NCBI GenBank assembly: GCA_951799405.1
Contig: OX637339.1
Span: 6,820,001-6,884,000 of the forward strand
Reading direction: 5' to 3'
Length of the DNA stretch: 64,000 nt
From: Agapetus fuscipes
Lineage: Eukaryota > Arthropoda > Insecta > Trichoptera > Glossosomatidae
Shown: piece after piece, positions 10,494 through 22,204 of the stretch
Layout of the letters: each line of letters opens with the position of its first letter
How positions within the stretch are numbered: the stretch's first letter is position 1
Made by a program: the position numbers and the translations under genes
Notes under the pieces: generated by a model
The model's input: the letters and a program-made list of their open reading frames with translations, nothing else
What the model was told of the DNA's origin: nothing
Database searches by the model: none

Positions 10494-10810
10494 ATAGACC
10501 GGTCCCTAGTCCAGTGGTTGAAACATCGGACTCGGGATTGGAAGGTAGTGGGTTCGAATTCCGGCGCAGCACGAAAAAATATTTTACCCTTCGCTGGGTT
10601 GAAAAATTGAGCTTCAATTACCGAAGATCGGTCACCAAAGGTCCATCCAGCCTTACTCCAACTGGTTCTTCCTTGAGAATTGGCGCTTTCTACAGTAACG
10701 ACCAACCTCGCAGAGGGCTCTAGAGGTGTTTAATCTAATCTAATCTAAGTTGCAAATATATGTTACATTGGAGATTCACACAAAACCAGCGCTCACCAAA
10801 TAAATCATCC
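10494..10810 (+). mobile_element. SINE-3 copy interrupted by a LINE-A end
   Basis: Full-length SINE-3. tRNA-like head (TAGTCCAGTGG A box, GGGTTCGAATTCC B box), body with GGTCCATCCAGCC, and an end with AGCGCTCACCAAATAAATCA. About 50 bp of reversed LINE-A 3' end (10730-10780) is inserted inside the GAGGTGTgattCACAC block. Confidence 0.8.
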
Positions 10811-11075
10811 TGATATTATCTAATCTAATCTAATCTAATCTAAGCTGCAAAGATATATATCATTTAAGATTTATATTAAATGCATTCCCATAGGCAGATA
10901 TGTATAATTTCGCGCTAACACATGCCGCATGTGGACCTACAATATAAAAACCCAATCTCAAATGAACATAAGCCTTGCAACTCTTGCCGTCCTTCCCTGA
11001 AACAGGGGTGACATTGGCAAAGTGAACCAATTTTTTTACAGTATGGGTGGTCAGCCGATTATTATATATTATCAT
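10811..11075 (-). mobile_element. LINE-A tail copy
   Basis: Reversed tail running from four ATCTA units through GCAAAGATATATATC to ACAGTATGGGTGGTCAGCC. Confidence 0.8.
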
Positions 11076-11455
11076 ATTATTAATACACTTTCGGTACTAT
11101 TCTCAAACAGCAAAGCCATGGCTCATCCGCAGCCTACAGTAAATTTTCCATACAAAAAATCGATAATCCGTATGTCAGCCATGGATCAATGAATAGCACT
11201 GTTTGCACATCCAAGGCGTGGGCATTGTGAAAAGCCTTCGCGAAATGATAAATAGATAAGTAGGTACGTATGACATTAGATGAGTTTAGAATTGTAAAAC
11301 TATCTATGTAAGTCGACGGCCCCGTTACGTGGCCGTGAGATGCTGAATACAAATCCACACGGGAAATACATTTTTTCTGCGAGTGGGTCCGAGAAAAATC
11401 TTTATTATAATTTCTGTTTACCATATGGAATGATTTAAATCAAGTAATATCATGA

Positions 11456-11940
11456 GAAAAGTGAGTTTAGATGGAAAGAGTCAGATATGTGAGAAGTGTT
11501 AGATTAGATGGAAAGAGTGAGATATGTTGAGAAGTGTTAGATTAGATAAAAAAATGAGATTAATTGAGAAGTGTTAGATGAGATGGAAAGAATGAGATTA
11601 ATTAAGAAGTGTTAGATTAGATAAAAAGAATGAGATTAGATGAGAAGTGTTAGATTATATGAAAAGAGTCAGATTAATTGAGAAGCCTTAGATTAGATTA
11701 AAAGAGTCAGATTAGATGAGAGGAGTCAGATTAGATGAAAATAATAATAGGTGAAGAAATAAGGTTACATGACAAGTATTCGATTAGATGAAAAGAGTGA
11801 GATAAGATAAGATGTATTGGATAAGTAGACGAAAAAAATAAGATTAGTTGAGAAGGTATAAAGTAAACAAAAAGAGTAATAGGTATAATATAAAAATAGT
11901 AAAATTACATGAAAAGAGTAAGGTTATATGAGAAGTGTTA
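11456..11940 (+). repeat. Minisatellite, ~38-bp period
   Basis: At least ten imperfect tandem units of the form AGATTAATTGAGAAGTGTTA plus GATTAGATGAAAAGAGT, regular at the left and decaying to the right. The internal GATTAGAT words resemble the LINE-A terminal repeat, so it may have grown from such a tail. Confidence 0.8.
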
Positions 11941-12062
11941 CTTGTTGTTGGTATGAGGCTGGCCACTACTGGGTACTAGAAAGGTTAGTTCAATTTGCCG
12001 ATGTCACCCCTGTTTCAGGGAGAAGCGGCGTGAGTTGCAAGGTTTATATTTATTTCACATTT
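11937..12062 (+). mobile_element. LINE-A tail, 3'-truncated
   Basis: Forward start of the tail (GGTATGAGGCTGGCCAC, GATGTCACCCCTGTTTCAGG), lost after TTTATTTCACATTTTGGG. It abuts the 38-bp minisatellite. Confidence 0.6.
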
Positions 12063-12599
12063 TGGGTATCTATTCTGTTTTGTTTGAAAGCTCACTTAGA
12101 TAAAGCAAACTTGAAGAATGTCTGAACGCGTTTATTGACGACATCGGTTCCGGCTCCGACGAAACTTTGAGAAATCCATTCTTCTCCTAATCCCGGTTCG
12201 TAAAATCAGTTTTTTTTCAATTCCATACAAAACTAAAAAGATCTAGACTGAGGAATGTGAAAGAAAATAAATAAATATAATGGGTAGGTAGAGATATATC
12301 TTGTTGGTAATTTCTATAAACAATATTGCATGATGATAACATAGCACTTTGGTGAGTAAATTAGATAAAAAGCGTGGAGTTAGATTAGATGAGATGAGTC
12401 AATACTTAGGGCTATCATAATTGCGATCGGTAAAAAATGTAAAAACAACTTCATTATTCTGTTAATTACTTCATCGTGTGTAACCATTTTTTTATAGTTC
12501 TTCTTTTTTTAATGATAATGTATTTTAGTAAAGAATCATCATGGATGCCACTTTTATGAATCATACGTAGTTTTTGCGCGTTTCAGGATTTTTAAAATT

Positions 12600-12865
12600 A
12601 ATGTACTCCGTACATTCAAAATATCCATCGGCTACGTGACGTCACCCATAGTATGTAAAAAATGGATTCCCAACAATCAGGGATTTTTTCAAGTTCACAG
12701 CACTGTCAGACCATACACTTGACGGAAATATGCAGTACGGTGCACTTCAGTGTCTGTTCAAACTACCTACATCATATTGCATTAAAATTAAGGCGCCCTG
12801 TGTGTATGTGGCCCGGCCACGTGACATCACAAAATTATTCCTCAAATCTCAAATATTCTGAGTTA
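12600..12865 (+). repeat. Dispersed repeat R3
   Basis: Long R3 copy with TACGTGACGTCACCC near one end, AATCAGGGATTTTTTC and GCAGTACGGTGCACTTCAGT in the middle, and CCACGTGACATCAC near the other end. The two CRE-like ends are roughly inverted, suggesting a MITE. Confidence 0.55.
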
Positions 12866-13189
12866 ATTTGATTTATAGAAAATGTAAAGACAAATAGGTA
12901 CAACGTGGCTGTACGTAAATGACCGATTAAATCGAGAACCACCAAACAGATGGATGCCATATTCAAAACAAATATTAGCTCAACAACTAGGAAGGTTTGT
13001 TACGGCTCTTTTATAAATCCTAATATATTTTTACGTATTGATAAATAATAGCACAGTGAAGAGTAGAAACTGCCCGAATAGCCAAGCAGAAAACGGTGCG
13101 CAGCAGGGTAGGTCTGCTAGTTAATATAATATGTAATGGGATGATTTATTTCAAAAGGGACGTTTCCGTTCAAAGGACACCTCAAGATA

Positions 13190-13440
13190 CATTAAACAAA
13201 AGGAATATGTAAGAAAATTAAGACATCGTCAGATGGAGTAGGTACGACGAAGAGACGGTTCTAGAGGGACCATGTAGACCACAGAGCAAAAGTAGGTAAA
13301 CCCAAATCGCGGCACAGAAAATACCTGACGGCCAGCGTCTACCAGCCCGCCCACCCAAAATATGGAAGAACAGCTGGTCTTCTGCATCACAGGAGGGAGT
13401 TCCGCAGTAAACAGATCTTAGATGTATAATAATAAGAAGA
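13190..13440 (+). mobile_element. LINE-B 3' fragment
   Basis: Matches the outer part of the LINE-B arms (GACGGCCAGCGTCTACCAG, AAAATATGGAAGA, GCTGGTCTTCTGCAT, GTAAACAGATCT) and ends in AAGAAGAAGAAG. Frames are broken. Confidence 0.7.
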
Positions 13441-13882
13441 AGAAGCCAGTTTCGTCTCCACTAATATTATTGCTATGATTTGACTTGGGGTTCTTTTCAT
13501 TAAATTACGATTTAAAATTATTTCACAAGATTGATTTTTCACAATATAGGTTACAATGTATATAGTTCACTCTTAACTCTCTGCTTACAGGTGTTCGCGT
13601 TACAATGATCAAAGTGACTCTGTTTGCCCCACATAATCTTTGCTCGTATATATATGTGCAGCAGAGACGATTCTTGCATGTTCGAAAACATGGTAGATAC
13701 TTCCATAATGGATTATATTGAAGCATTGTTCCACACTATACCAGAGACATAACATACACAATCAGCGTGCCTAGGCTCACGTCCACGCGAACTCATACGT
13801 TCGTAACATTATACTCAATGGAAAAAAACTGTGGATGGTGATTTGTATAGGCAGTATTCTTTTGTTGGTAATTATGCAATGG

Positions 13883-14087
13883 CCATTATAATCAGGCATA
13901 GCTGGTCGTCTGCTTGTAGAGACCTTGACCCGAGTTGCTACCGCGACTGTTTTTTGGCGTCTCATGATCAGCCAGTTCCAAGAACAGGCGCCAGACGATG
14001 CTGGAGGAAGTGCTGGCACGCGAAGACGGGGCCATATCCGCTGGAGACAGATGACAGACGACGGTGTGGCGCTGCATACTGATTTCT
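13883..14087 (+). other. Coding-like GC-rich island, unassigned
   Basis: A stop-free frame of about 65 codons ends at TGA and includes ETLTRVATATVFWRLMISQF and TRRRGHIRWRQMTDDGVALH. The stretch is GC-rich against its surroundings, but it is also open in other frames, so the composition alone may explain it. No family recognised. Could be a transposon relic. Confidence 0.3.
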
Positions 14088-14212
14088 GACGAAAAACTGA
14101 CAGGAAGTCATATCCGGTGACTGTTGATGAGGGGTAACATCAAAAGATGATGTCTCGGTATATATGCAAACGTCGATTATGGACACTAGCTCTGTAAGAT
14201 TCAGGGATGTAT

Positions 14213-14455
14213 CTAATCTAAGTTGCAAAGATATGTAACATTGGAAATTCACATTATATGCATTCTCACAAGCAGACACGTACAAGTTCGCGCTTGCGCA
14301 TGCCGCATGTGAACCTAAAACATAAAAACTAAATCTCAAATGGACATACACCCTGCAACTCCTGCCGACCTTCCCTGAAACAGGGGTGACATTGGCAAAG
14401 TGAACCATTTCCTACAGCATGGGTGGTCAGCCGCATACCAATCTATAAGTCAAGG
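14213..14455 (-). mobile_element. LINE-A tail copy
   Basis: Nearly full reversed tail from TAATCTAAGTTGCAAAGATA to ACCAATCTATAAGTCAAGGA. Confidence 0.8.
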
Positions 14456-14459
14456 AACA

Positions 14460-15260
14460 TACACAAGAAAAATTAATCAAATTTACACGTTTTTTTTCAC
14501 CTTAACCTTAAGAGTAAAACTGAATAACTGCTGATTCACTCATTTGAGAAATCGTGAATGAAACATTCCATTGCGAGTAATTTCTCATAGTAAGTGAACT
14601 AATTATATGAAAGTGCTGATGACAAACATCTAAACTACAGGATTTTCATTCTTTTTTGGTGATTTCATTCCTATAAAATAAAACAAAAAGTTTGTTTATT
14701 GGAGAAACCCATCAGAGCTTAATATGTCACTTATTCAGTTTTACCTTTAAGGGATCAATATTAACATTTATGATTCGTATTTAGTGAACACACTTCGAAA
14801 GCGCTAGAGATATTAAACTCAACTCGCGAAGAAAAACTATATTTTTATTTTAGCTTTATTAATCAAAAACTACTCTAAATTGTCATGTCAGAAGAAGAAA
14901 ATGTTAGTTGAGTGCTGACATGGTAAGGCAAGTACAAAATTAATCAATTAGGAATTAATTAAATATGTCTTGAGTAATCTATGTAAATTATATATATAAT
15001 CAAATTAAACATTCATATTTGTGGAAATTTAATAATTGAGGAATGCAATTGAAAGGAAAGCACAATGCGCGTTTGTTGAAATTTCGTAATCTCGTAAATA
15101 CGAGTACCTATAGGCTTCAAGGCAAACATATTCACTAAATTATCTAATTAAAATTGTTTCCATTAAATTGTCACTATATTTGCTATTTTCACTGTTGGTA
15201 TGTGCCTTATTAATTGAATATTCGAATGAAAAAATATTTGATACTGTGACTGTATACTAC
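14460..15260. other. Intronic AT-rich stretch
   Basis: Part of Spz intron 2. No gene or clear repeat was seen. Confidence 0.5.
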
Positions 15261-15262
15261 AG

Positions 15263-15310
15263 TCCGCTAGGGGTGGCAAGTACCTTTGCAGATGCGCCCT
15301 CACATTGTTA
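15263..15310 (-). mobile_element. LINE-C 3' end remnant
   Basis: CTAGGGGTGGCAAGTACC matches the reversed LINE-C terminus at about 56790-56815. Too short for more. Confidence 0.45.
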
Positions 15311-15344
15311 TGTCCTGCATTGTTTTTTATTCTCCTCGACTTTC

Positions 15345-15600
15345 CGGTTTTATACGGTCTATGGTTCAGTTGGTAAAATTCTTGCGTTCCATGCAAGAGG
15401 GCTAAAGTTTGATACCCACTAAGGGTGTGGGAAATGATTTCCCGATTGGGTGTTTATTTAAAACCGAAAATAGAAATACCGGGAAGGTTTATTCAGCCTT
15501 CACAAAAAATGAAAAACAGCCCCCTCGGGAGCTGGAAAACCCCTAATTACAGTGATGTGGTTGGCGTAAGACGTTACGACGTTTGCCACTCTTCTCTTTT
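15345..15600 (+). mobile_element. SINE-1 copy, diverged
   Basis: Head with ATGGTTCAGTTGGTAAAA and AAGTTTGATACCCACT boxes, then the GATTTCCCG and CAGCCTTCACAAAAAATGA blocks. It is one of the more diverged copies, truncated near the AAGTGG stretch. Confidence 0.7.
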
Positions 15601-15769
15601 TCTCAATCTGAAGATTCCAATCATTTGAAATCACTCTTATTCCATCGATGTATTCTAAACTCGGTCCTTTCTTTCCACGTTTGTCAAAAAATTGAGAATT
15701 TTACTTTTTAAGATGTTGAGAGAGCTTTGGTCATAATTGGTCAGTGTCCAAATTTGGGAGGTGTATGTA

Positions 15770-16075
15770 AGGATAAGTTTTATGGACTCCGAACAAGTAT
15801 CCCTCGGCTGTGTGACGTCAGCCACAGTATGTAAATAAAAAAAGGGATTCCCGATAATCAGGGTTTTTTTTTCTAGTTCACAGCACTATCAGCCCATACA
15901 GTTGGCGGAAATGCTAAATGCAGTACGGTGCACTTCAGTGTCTGTTCAATATACGTACATAATATTGTATTGAAATTATGACGCTCTGTACTGTATTTAG
16001 CTCGGCCAGGTGACATCACAAATATTTCCCAAATTTCAAATAGATATTACAAAATATTTTGAGTCCATGTACCTA
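15770..16075 (+). repeat. Dispersed repeat R3
   Basis: Full R3 copy paralleling 12600-12865: CTCGGCTGTGTGACGTCA start, GATTCCCGATAATCAGGG, GCAGTACGGTGCACTTCAGT, CTCGGCCAGGTGACATCAC end. Confidence 0.6.
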
Positions 16076-16324
16076 TTTGAAAGTAAAATTAAAATCCTGC
16101 TCCGAAGACATTTCTTTACGGTTATAAAACATCTTCAGCAAAATTAGTTTCAGTTTTGTTGTTTGAAATTTAAAATCAATTTTTGACCCACTTTAGCTAA
16201 GACTCACTTTCGTCTATGTTTTCCTAGCCATGCAAATGTTATTCATAGACATTACTTACTGAGTGTCAAATCAAAGTATTAGTAAAAGTCATCTCTTAAT
16301 CAGTAGTTAAAGAACTGTCCTGAA

Positions 16325-16535
16325 CTGAGAGAATGAATAGTGAAAGACTGTCAGTATACGAAGAAAGTATACGATGCAAAAAAAGATGGATGTCGTGATG
16401 GAGGAAGATCGTGAAAGGTATGGATGGATCAAATTCCTGTAAAAGCGAATGAATTGGATATCCAAAATCATAATAAAAGAAGAGCTTGTATGAAAGAGGT
16501 TATGACTCTGGTTGAAATGAAATAATTTTTATTTT
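16325..16535 (+). pseudogene. LINE-A C-terminal ORF remnant
   Basis: Nucleotide match to the LINE-A ORF (AGAAAGTATACGATGCAAAA, GATGGATGTCGTGATGGAGG, AGAGCTTGTATGAAAGAGGT) with frame breaks. No tail follows; it runs into a SINE-3. Confidence 0.7.
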
Positions 16536-16617
16536 AATAAGGTCCTTACTAAGCTAAAAATCATTTAAGATCATCTAAAATAAATAGAAGATTTTCCAAA
16601 GTAAATAAATATACGGA

Positions 16618-16795
16618 TGATTTATTTGGTGAGCGCTGTTTCTGTGTGAATCACATCTAGAGAGCCCTCTGTAATCTTGTTCCGCACTTTAAAAGCTCCA
16701 ATTCTCTAGGGAGACCCAGTTGCTAATAGACATTTAGTAACCGGTCTTTAGTAAAGCCTTCAACCCATCGAATAGGATTTTTTGAAAATTAAATA
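16618..16795 (-). mobile_element. SINE-3 copy, head missing
   Basis: Reversed body from GGATGATTTATTTGGTGAGC to AACCCATCGAATAGG. Confidence 0.7.
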
Positions 16796-17589
16796 TATTT
16801 AGTCACACTAAATATTACACGACTTTCTTGTGGCCAATGTTATCTTTTTGTTGTTGTATTTATGTGCTATTGATTTTGATGAACCGTTTTTGAATGAGAC
16901 TAATCGATTCCCCATGACTGTGTGATATTTTAAAATTCAAGCAAAGTAGTTGAAATTTTTGTTTCATGTATAAAACAGTAGCATCTTTATTGTTAGAAGT
17001 TTCTAAAGACTGTTTCGTAGTATAAAAAATACTGTTCTTTTTTGTATGAAAATTGATTTTTGTTTTCCTGATTCCTTTGTATTGACATTGACTGGGTTTT
17101 GGAAAAGGGTGGGATAGGGTAAGCTGATTCCTTTGAATAAAATGAGCTGCTTTTTATAACGTTTCCTTTTAACTACTTTATACAGTTTTGGAGTAAGTAT
17201 ATATGTAATAAGGTACGAATAAGAATATGTTTTTTTAATGTTTCAGGAAAGATGAGCACATGAATAAGTTAATGGTTGATTAGAAAATACCTACACTAAT
17301 CTAAGAAAAAGGGTAAAACGTATGCAAATATAATAATAATACAAAACAACAATTTTACAGCATTAGCCACCCCAAGGGCGCTTTTATATGTTGTGTTGAA
17401 GCCTCTCTTAAATAATTTCCTGAAACTGCCAACACTGGTCTATCTTCTGAACTCCATAGGTAAAATGTTTCATTAGGATGGACCAGCCGAACTAAAAACC
17501 CTGACCCCAAGCCAGTTCTGTTTTAGTTGTTGGCAGTTGAAGCCTATTTACGGCGTCACCCTGTGCAGAACGAAGAGTAGGGTCAGTTT

Positions 17590-17760
17590 GATAATACACT
17601 AAAGTGTACCGTGATGCATTTAGCATTTCCGCCAAATGTTTGGGTTCACAGTGCTGTGAACTAGAAAAAAATCCCTGATTATCGGCAATTCATTTTTTAT
17701 TTACTATGGCTGACGTCACATAGCCGAGGAATATTTTTAACACTCGGAGTCCATTAAAAA
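17590..17760 (-). repeat. Dispersed repeat R3
   Basis: Reversed copy: TGTACCGTGATGCATTTAGC, ATCCCTGATTATCGGC, GGCTGACGTCACATAGCCGA. Confidence 0.55.
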
Positions 17761-17872
17761 CGCCTGCTTATTTATATCAAAAAGGCACTCATGACAACAC
17801 TTAAAATCTAATTGCATTTTAAACTCTTAACTGGCTATTTTCGCATGTATGGAGAACTCGCTCCTGTATTAC

Positions 17873-18305
17873 ATATCGACGGTTAAAAGGCAGTAGGGCA
17901 TAAGCGGCATAATCTAAATTGTTCAGCAGAGCAGTTTAAAGTTTGAGATTGCAGAAAAATGGCATAACTTTTTTTTTATCATGTTGTTAAAATCAAAACA
18001 GCTCTAAAATAAAAAAAAATAAAGGCATTTATTGGCATTCCTATTAATGTGGTTTTACAATGTTTTACGATTTTTTTTTATGTCACAAGCGCCTTTAGGA
18101 CAAAAAAGGTCAAAATCTTGTCGGTTACACCAAAACCATACTTCGAAAACGCAGTTGTTTGCTTGGGCTTAAACAACACAAAAATCATCATAGCTGTGGG
18201 AGTTAGCGCATTAGAAAGAGCGGAAGATTTCAAGTAGGATAGCATTCATCACTCATTTTTGACCGAAGTGTCGCTTATGCCCTACTGCCTTTTAACCGTC
18301 GATAT
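17873..18305. mobile_element. TIR element, copy 1 of a TA-flanked family
   Basis: 433 bp with exact 34-bp terminal inverted repeats (ATATCGACGGTTAAAAGGCA onward). If the element proper is TCGACGG...CCGTCGA it is flanked by TA on both sides, as for Tc1/mariner-type insertion. TA could equally be part of the palindrome. A homologous copy lies in opposite orientation at 53165-53588. Non-coding. Confidence 0.8.
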
Positions 18306-18934
18306 TATCTTGTCAGTTTTTGAGAAGACGGACGTGACGATCAAGATTATGGGTTATTTAATATTCAAAAAAACAACTCACCAGCCTCGAAGCCATAACT
18401 TTCACTGCACAAACTTAATCACGCACAAGCATATATTTAATATAGAAAAATAAATAAATTAAGTAATACTCGCAAAGATCATCTAGTCTCGGTGTGCACA
18501 TTCATTACAAACGTCAGATCAAGCTTAAATGTTTCAGTGTTTTTGGTTTAATCTAAATGAAAAACAACACGAGGTTGTTTCATGTTTTTATCATAAAGTT
18601 ATGGATTTATTTTAGGTTATTTTATTTAGAATTAATTGATAGTTTAAATCACATGTCATTGATGGTTTTGAATAAATATTTGAGCTGTTTGCATGGCGCG
18701 TCCAGACGGTATAAGAAAAACTACAAGACTGAGGATATACTTCTAGTAAGACAGTAACACACGGGGACATCTGCACAGTGGGAATTTGCAAGTGGTTAGT
18801 TGAATAAACTAATAGACTAGACAAGTAACCTACCTATAACACTAGTATGTATTTTCGATTTAACAAAATACAGCGAAAGAAATGAAAACATAGCGTTGAA
18901 TAAGTTGTCGTTATACATGAATTAATACAATATG

Positions 18935-19150
18935 TAATCTAAGTTGCAAAGATATATTATCAACATTCAAAACTAATATCAAATGCATGTCCACAAAAAG
19001 ACACGTGTAAGTTCTTTACACTTACAAATTAAAACCAAAACTCAAATGAACCCTGCAACTTTTTCCGACCTTCCCTGAAACAGGGGTTACATTGGTAAAG
19101 TGAACAATTTTTTACAGTGTAGGTTGTCAGCCTCATACCAACCAATAAGT
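18935..19150 (-). mobile_element. LINE-A tail copy
   Basis: Reversed tail with GACCTTCCCTGAAACAGGGG and the ATACCAACCAATAAGTCAAG end. Confidence 0.75.
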
Positions 19151-19291
19151 CAAGGAAATTAAAATTTAACGTGTAAAAATAATAAATATAATTTTTTCGG
19201 TGAAAATAAACACGCATTTTTAGCCTCTACTAAATTTTTTTCACTAAATTTATTATTTTTAATTTTAATTAATATACACGAAGGCATCATC

Positions 19292-19617
19292 GTCCGGTCG
19301 ATAGCTCAGGTGGTAGAGTGCTTGCATTCCATGCCGAGAGCTCGGGTTCGAATCCCACCGAGGCGAGGGTGTCAGAAATGATTTCCCGTTTCGGTGTTTA
19401 TTTCAAACCCCAAAATAAAATACCGGCAAGGTTTACTCAGCCTTCACAAGAAATAAGTACCAGCACTCTCGGGAGCTGGGAAACCTCCACTTCAACTGAA
19501 GTGGTTGGCGTAAGGCCGGCCCCCTTACCTGTAAAAATAAATAGGTTCAACTCGCCACATGCGACCCCTTCGGGGATAACGCGGCAAGAAGTTACACTAC
19601 ATGTTTAGCTTAGTTGC
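19292..19617 (+). mobile_element. SINE-1, full-length reference copy
   Basis: The best copy. tRNA-like head with A box TAGCTCAGGTGGTAGAGTG and B box GGGTTCGAATCCCACC spaced as in a Pol III promoter. A ~250-bp body contains the self-complementary CTTCAACTGAAG, and the tail ends CTTAGTTGCG. The cloverleaf is imperfect and the body is unrelated to tRNA, so this is a SINE and not a tRNA gene. Confidence 0.85.
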
Positions 19618-19639
19618 GTTTTTTTTTTATCATCCTCGA

Positions 19640-19800
19640 GTGATAGAGAGATCGTTTGGTGCGATAGAAGTGCCACCAAAACAAGAAGGACGTCAGTCCC
19701 ATACAAGACTGGCGTTTGCTCGCCGTGAAAAAGTTCTAAATTCAAAATTATGCTAAGACCAATTTAAAGCCATACTACAGTGTTATTCCTACTTGCAACT
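19640..19800. repeat. Dispersed repeat R4
   Basis: Contains GTCAGTCCCATACAAGACTG, GCGTTTGCTCGCC and GAAAAGTTCTAAATTCAAAA shared with the other R4 copies. Confidence 0.5.
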
Positions 19801-20134
19801 TTGGTCCCCAACTTATCATGCGACTAGTCGAGTCTATTGTACAGTTGTCTGGTGTGAACAGACGCATGGTTGGAGTGACGCTTGGATGTAAATGTTGCGC
19901 AGCCTTCGGGCAGCAAGGAAGTCGTCAAAGAGGATCTACGGAATGGCGGCAAAATCCGCCATCGCTGTCTCGCGTCTCCTACGCAGGCGGGTTTTCTCAA
20001 GAGCGCGAATTCATCATTTTGGGAAACGCTCTATTTGACATTAATTAAAAAAAAAACGTGAAGAGGAATATATTTCAAAAACCTATTTCGTCTTATCAGA
20101 AACACGAATGTACATTATCAGTAGGAGGTATTCA

Positions 20135-20230
20135 GTAGGGTTCACTTTTGCCAATGCCACCCCGTTTCAGGGAAAGGCGGCAGGAGTTGCAAGGCTAATG
20201 TTCATGTGAGGTTTTGTTTATTTGTATGCA
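20135..20230 (+). mobile_element. LINE-A tail fragment
   Basis: Short forward piece (GGTTCACTTTTGCCAATGCC to TTTGTTTATTTGTATGCAC), directly followed by a longer copy. Confidence 0.6.
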
Positions 20231-20494
20231 CGCATCGTTCCTTGATTTATAGGTTGGTATGCGGCTGACCACCCATACTGTAAAAAATGGTTCACTTTGC
20301 CAATGTCACCCCTGTTTCAGGGAAGGACGGCAAGAGTTGCAGGGCTTATGTTCATTTGAGATTGGGTTTTTATAATGTAGGTCCACATACGGCATGTGTT
20401 AGCGCGAAATTATACATGTCTGCTTGTGGGAATGCATTTAATATAAATCTTAAATGATATATATCCTTGCAGCTTAGATAAGATTGGATTAGAC
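20231..20494 (+). mobile_element. LINE-A tail copy
   Basis: Nearly complete forward tail, from TTCCTTGATTTATAGGTTGG to the TAGATAAGATTGGATTAGA terminal repeat. Confidence 0.85.
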
Positions 20495-20602
20495 GCATGC
20501 AGAATGTGTAGGCGCGAACCTACATGTGCCTGTCTGTGGGCATGCATTAAATATGAGCCTTAAATGTAAACATATCTTTGCAGCTTAAATGATAGATTAT
20601 AG
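20495..20602 (+). mobile_element. LINE-A tail fragment
   Basis: Third piece of a head-to-tail run: last ~100 bases of the tail (CATGTGCCTGTCTGTGGGCA) ending in GATAGATTATAGATT. Confidence 0.65.
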
Positions 20603-20642
20603 ATTCATCAGTATTCATCAATATTTTTATTATTTATTGGTA

Positions 20643-20770
20643 GATCTTACCGTATGTAATTGAAGATAGCAAACAATAAAACATGGCGACGCGTAAACAG
20701 CTGATCGCTGGATGTATGACGGCGATCAGCTGTTATAACAATGCATATGTTTCCTTGGATCGCGTCAAAA
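20643..20770. repeat. Repeat R5 with 12-bp hairpin
   Basis: Resembles 41110-41280 (CTTACCGTAT, GAAGATAGC, ATAAAACATGGCGA). It contains an ACAGCTGATCGC / GCGATCAGCTGT inverted pair (20697-20733). Confidence 0.5.
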
Positions 20771-20837
20771 GAAAAATGTAAGGACAGTAAGGGAAATACC
20801 AACAGCGCCTCAAGTGAGTGATCTATAATCTCAGTTT

Positions 20838-21052
20838 GTAGATCTAAGTTGCAAAGATGCATGCCCACAAACAGAGACGTGTAAGTTCAAGCTCACAAAT
20901 GCTGCATGTGTACTTACAAATTCAAATCCAAACCGCAAATTTACATAAAACCTACAACTTTTGCCGACCTTCCCTAAAACAGGGTTGACATTGGCAAAGT
21001 GAACCTGTTTTACAGTTCGGGTGTTCAGCCTCATACAAACCTATAAGTCAAG
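20838..21052 (-). mobile_element. LINE-A tail copy
   Basis: Reversed tail with TTGCCGACCTTCCCTAAAAC; the GGTTGACATTGGCAAAGTGA stretch is preserved. Confidence 0.75.
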
Positions 21053-21365
21053 ATGAGTTTAAAAAGATATCATTTGAGACAGGTACTTAATATGCATTAA
21101 GGTACTTAATATACATTGTAAAAAAAAATAAACGCTTCATTATTTTTTCCCTTGAATGAAGGTATTATAGTAAAAAAACTGTGTATATAGTTTTTTCCCT
21201 TGCTAATGCATTTATAATTGTTTTTATTTTTTATTAATTAAGGCAATTGGCGTCTGCTACTTAAGTTAATTGTGGATATTGTTAGAGTAATAATACGTTT
21301 CATAAATCTTGATTTTAACCTCTGAACAATCAAGCACTTAGGACAATGCTAAGTATTCACCATTG

Positions 21366-21515
21366 AGTCGCATAGAATCAAAAACGACAATCTAGGTTTT
21401 AATTCGAATGTGAGATAAATACATGGATATAGAGGCAATCTTTTTCTCAACATTTCCATGTATTTCAGTGATTTTAGAAAATATCCTAGATTGATGATTT
21501 TGATTTCATGCGACT
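21366..21515. mobile_element. 150-bp MITE, copy 1
   Basis: Ends AGTCGCATAGAATCAAAAAC and the inverted GATTTTGATTTCATGCGACT. Same length and ends as 56380-56529. Confidence 0.65.
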
Positions 21516-22204
21516 AAATTGTAAAATAAAGTACTGCATCGCATGTGTTTGTTATTTTTCTTTAACTAGCTTATTCTATGGAAAATAATAAAAATAAACA
21601 CTGCTTCTTCTGGTGCCTCTTCAGTGAAGATTGGCAATTGTCATAGCAATTGGAACCTTCGATATTGTTGCACGAAAGAGTCCTCCTGCCAAACCACTGT
21701 TCAGGTTCTTCAACGTAGATGTTACCCTTCGACCTGGATTCCATCATCCTTAAATTCTTCCCTGTATGATGAGATCCAGGGCTAATATTTCGCATTTCTC
21801 ATTATGTGGTCAAAATACACCAATTTTTGGCTTTCGACGGACATCAGGAGTTGGACTCTTTTCATTTTATGCGAAAGAACCTCGACATTTGTGACTCGAT
21901 CTATCTAGGATATTTTTAGCATTTGAGGATGTGCCCAAATTTCAAAGGAAGTGATTTTATTCTCGAGGCATTGGGTTTGTGTCCACCCTTTCATAGCACA
22001 TAATATATTGCATATATCTGCGTATGCAACATGTGTAAATACGAACATGCACGTTTTTGCATGTGTGCATACTCGTAAATATTCATGCAATTCAGAATCA
22101 GATTATAGCTCTAAATAAATATTTAATGTTTTTTTCAAACTTAAAAAAAAGAAGCTTTTTTTAAGAAATCCTGTGCGGGAGACTCCCTAGATTTCAGAGA
22201 CTCT

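Noticed and set aside
18049..18237. 62-codon open frame as a gene
   Set aside because: It lies wholly inside a TIR element and is not kept in the second copy at 53165-53588.
19292..19370. Functional tRNA gene
   Set aside because: A and B boxes are good, but the same head with the same non-tRNA body recurs many times and the stems do not pair well. It is a SINE head.
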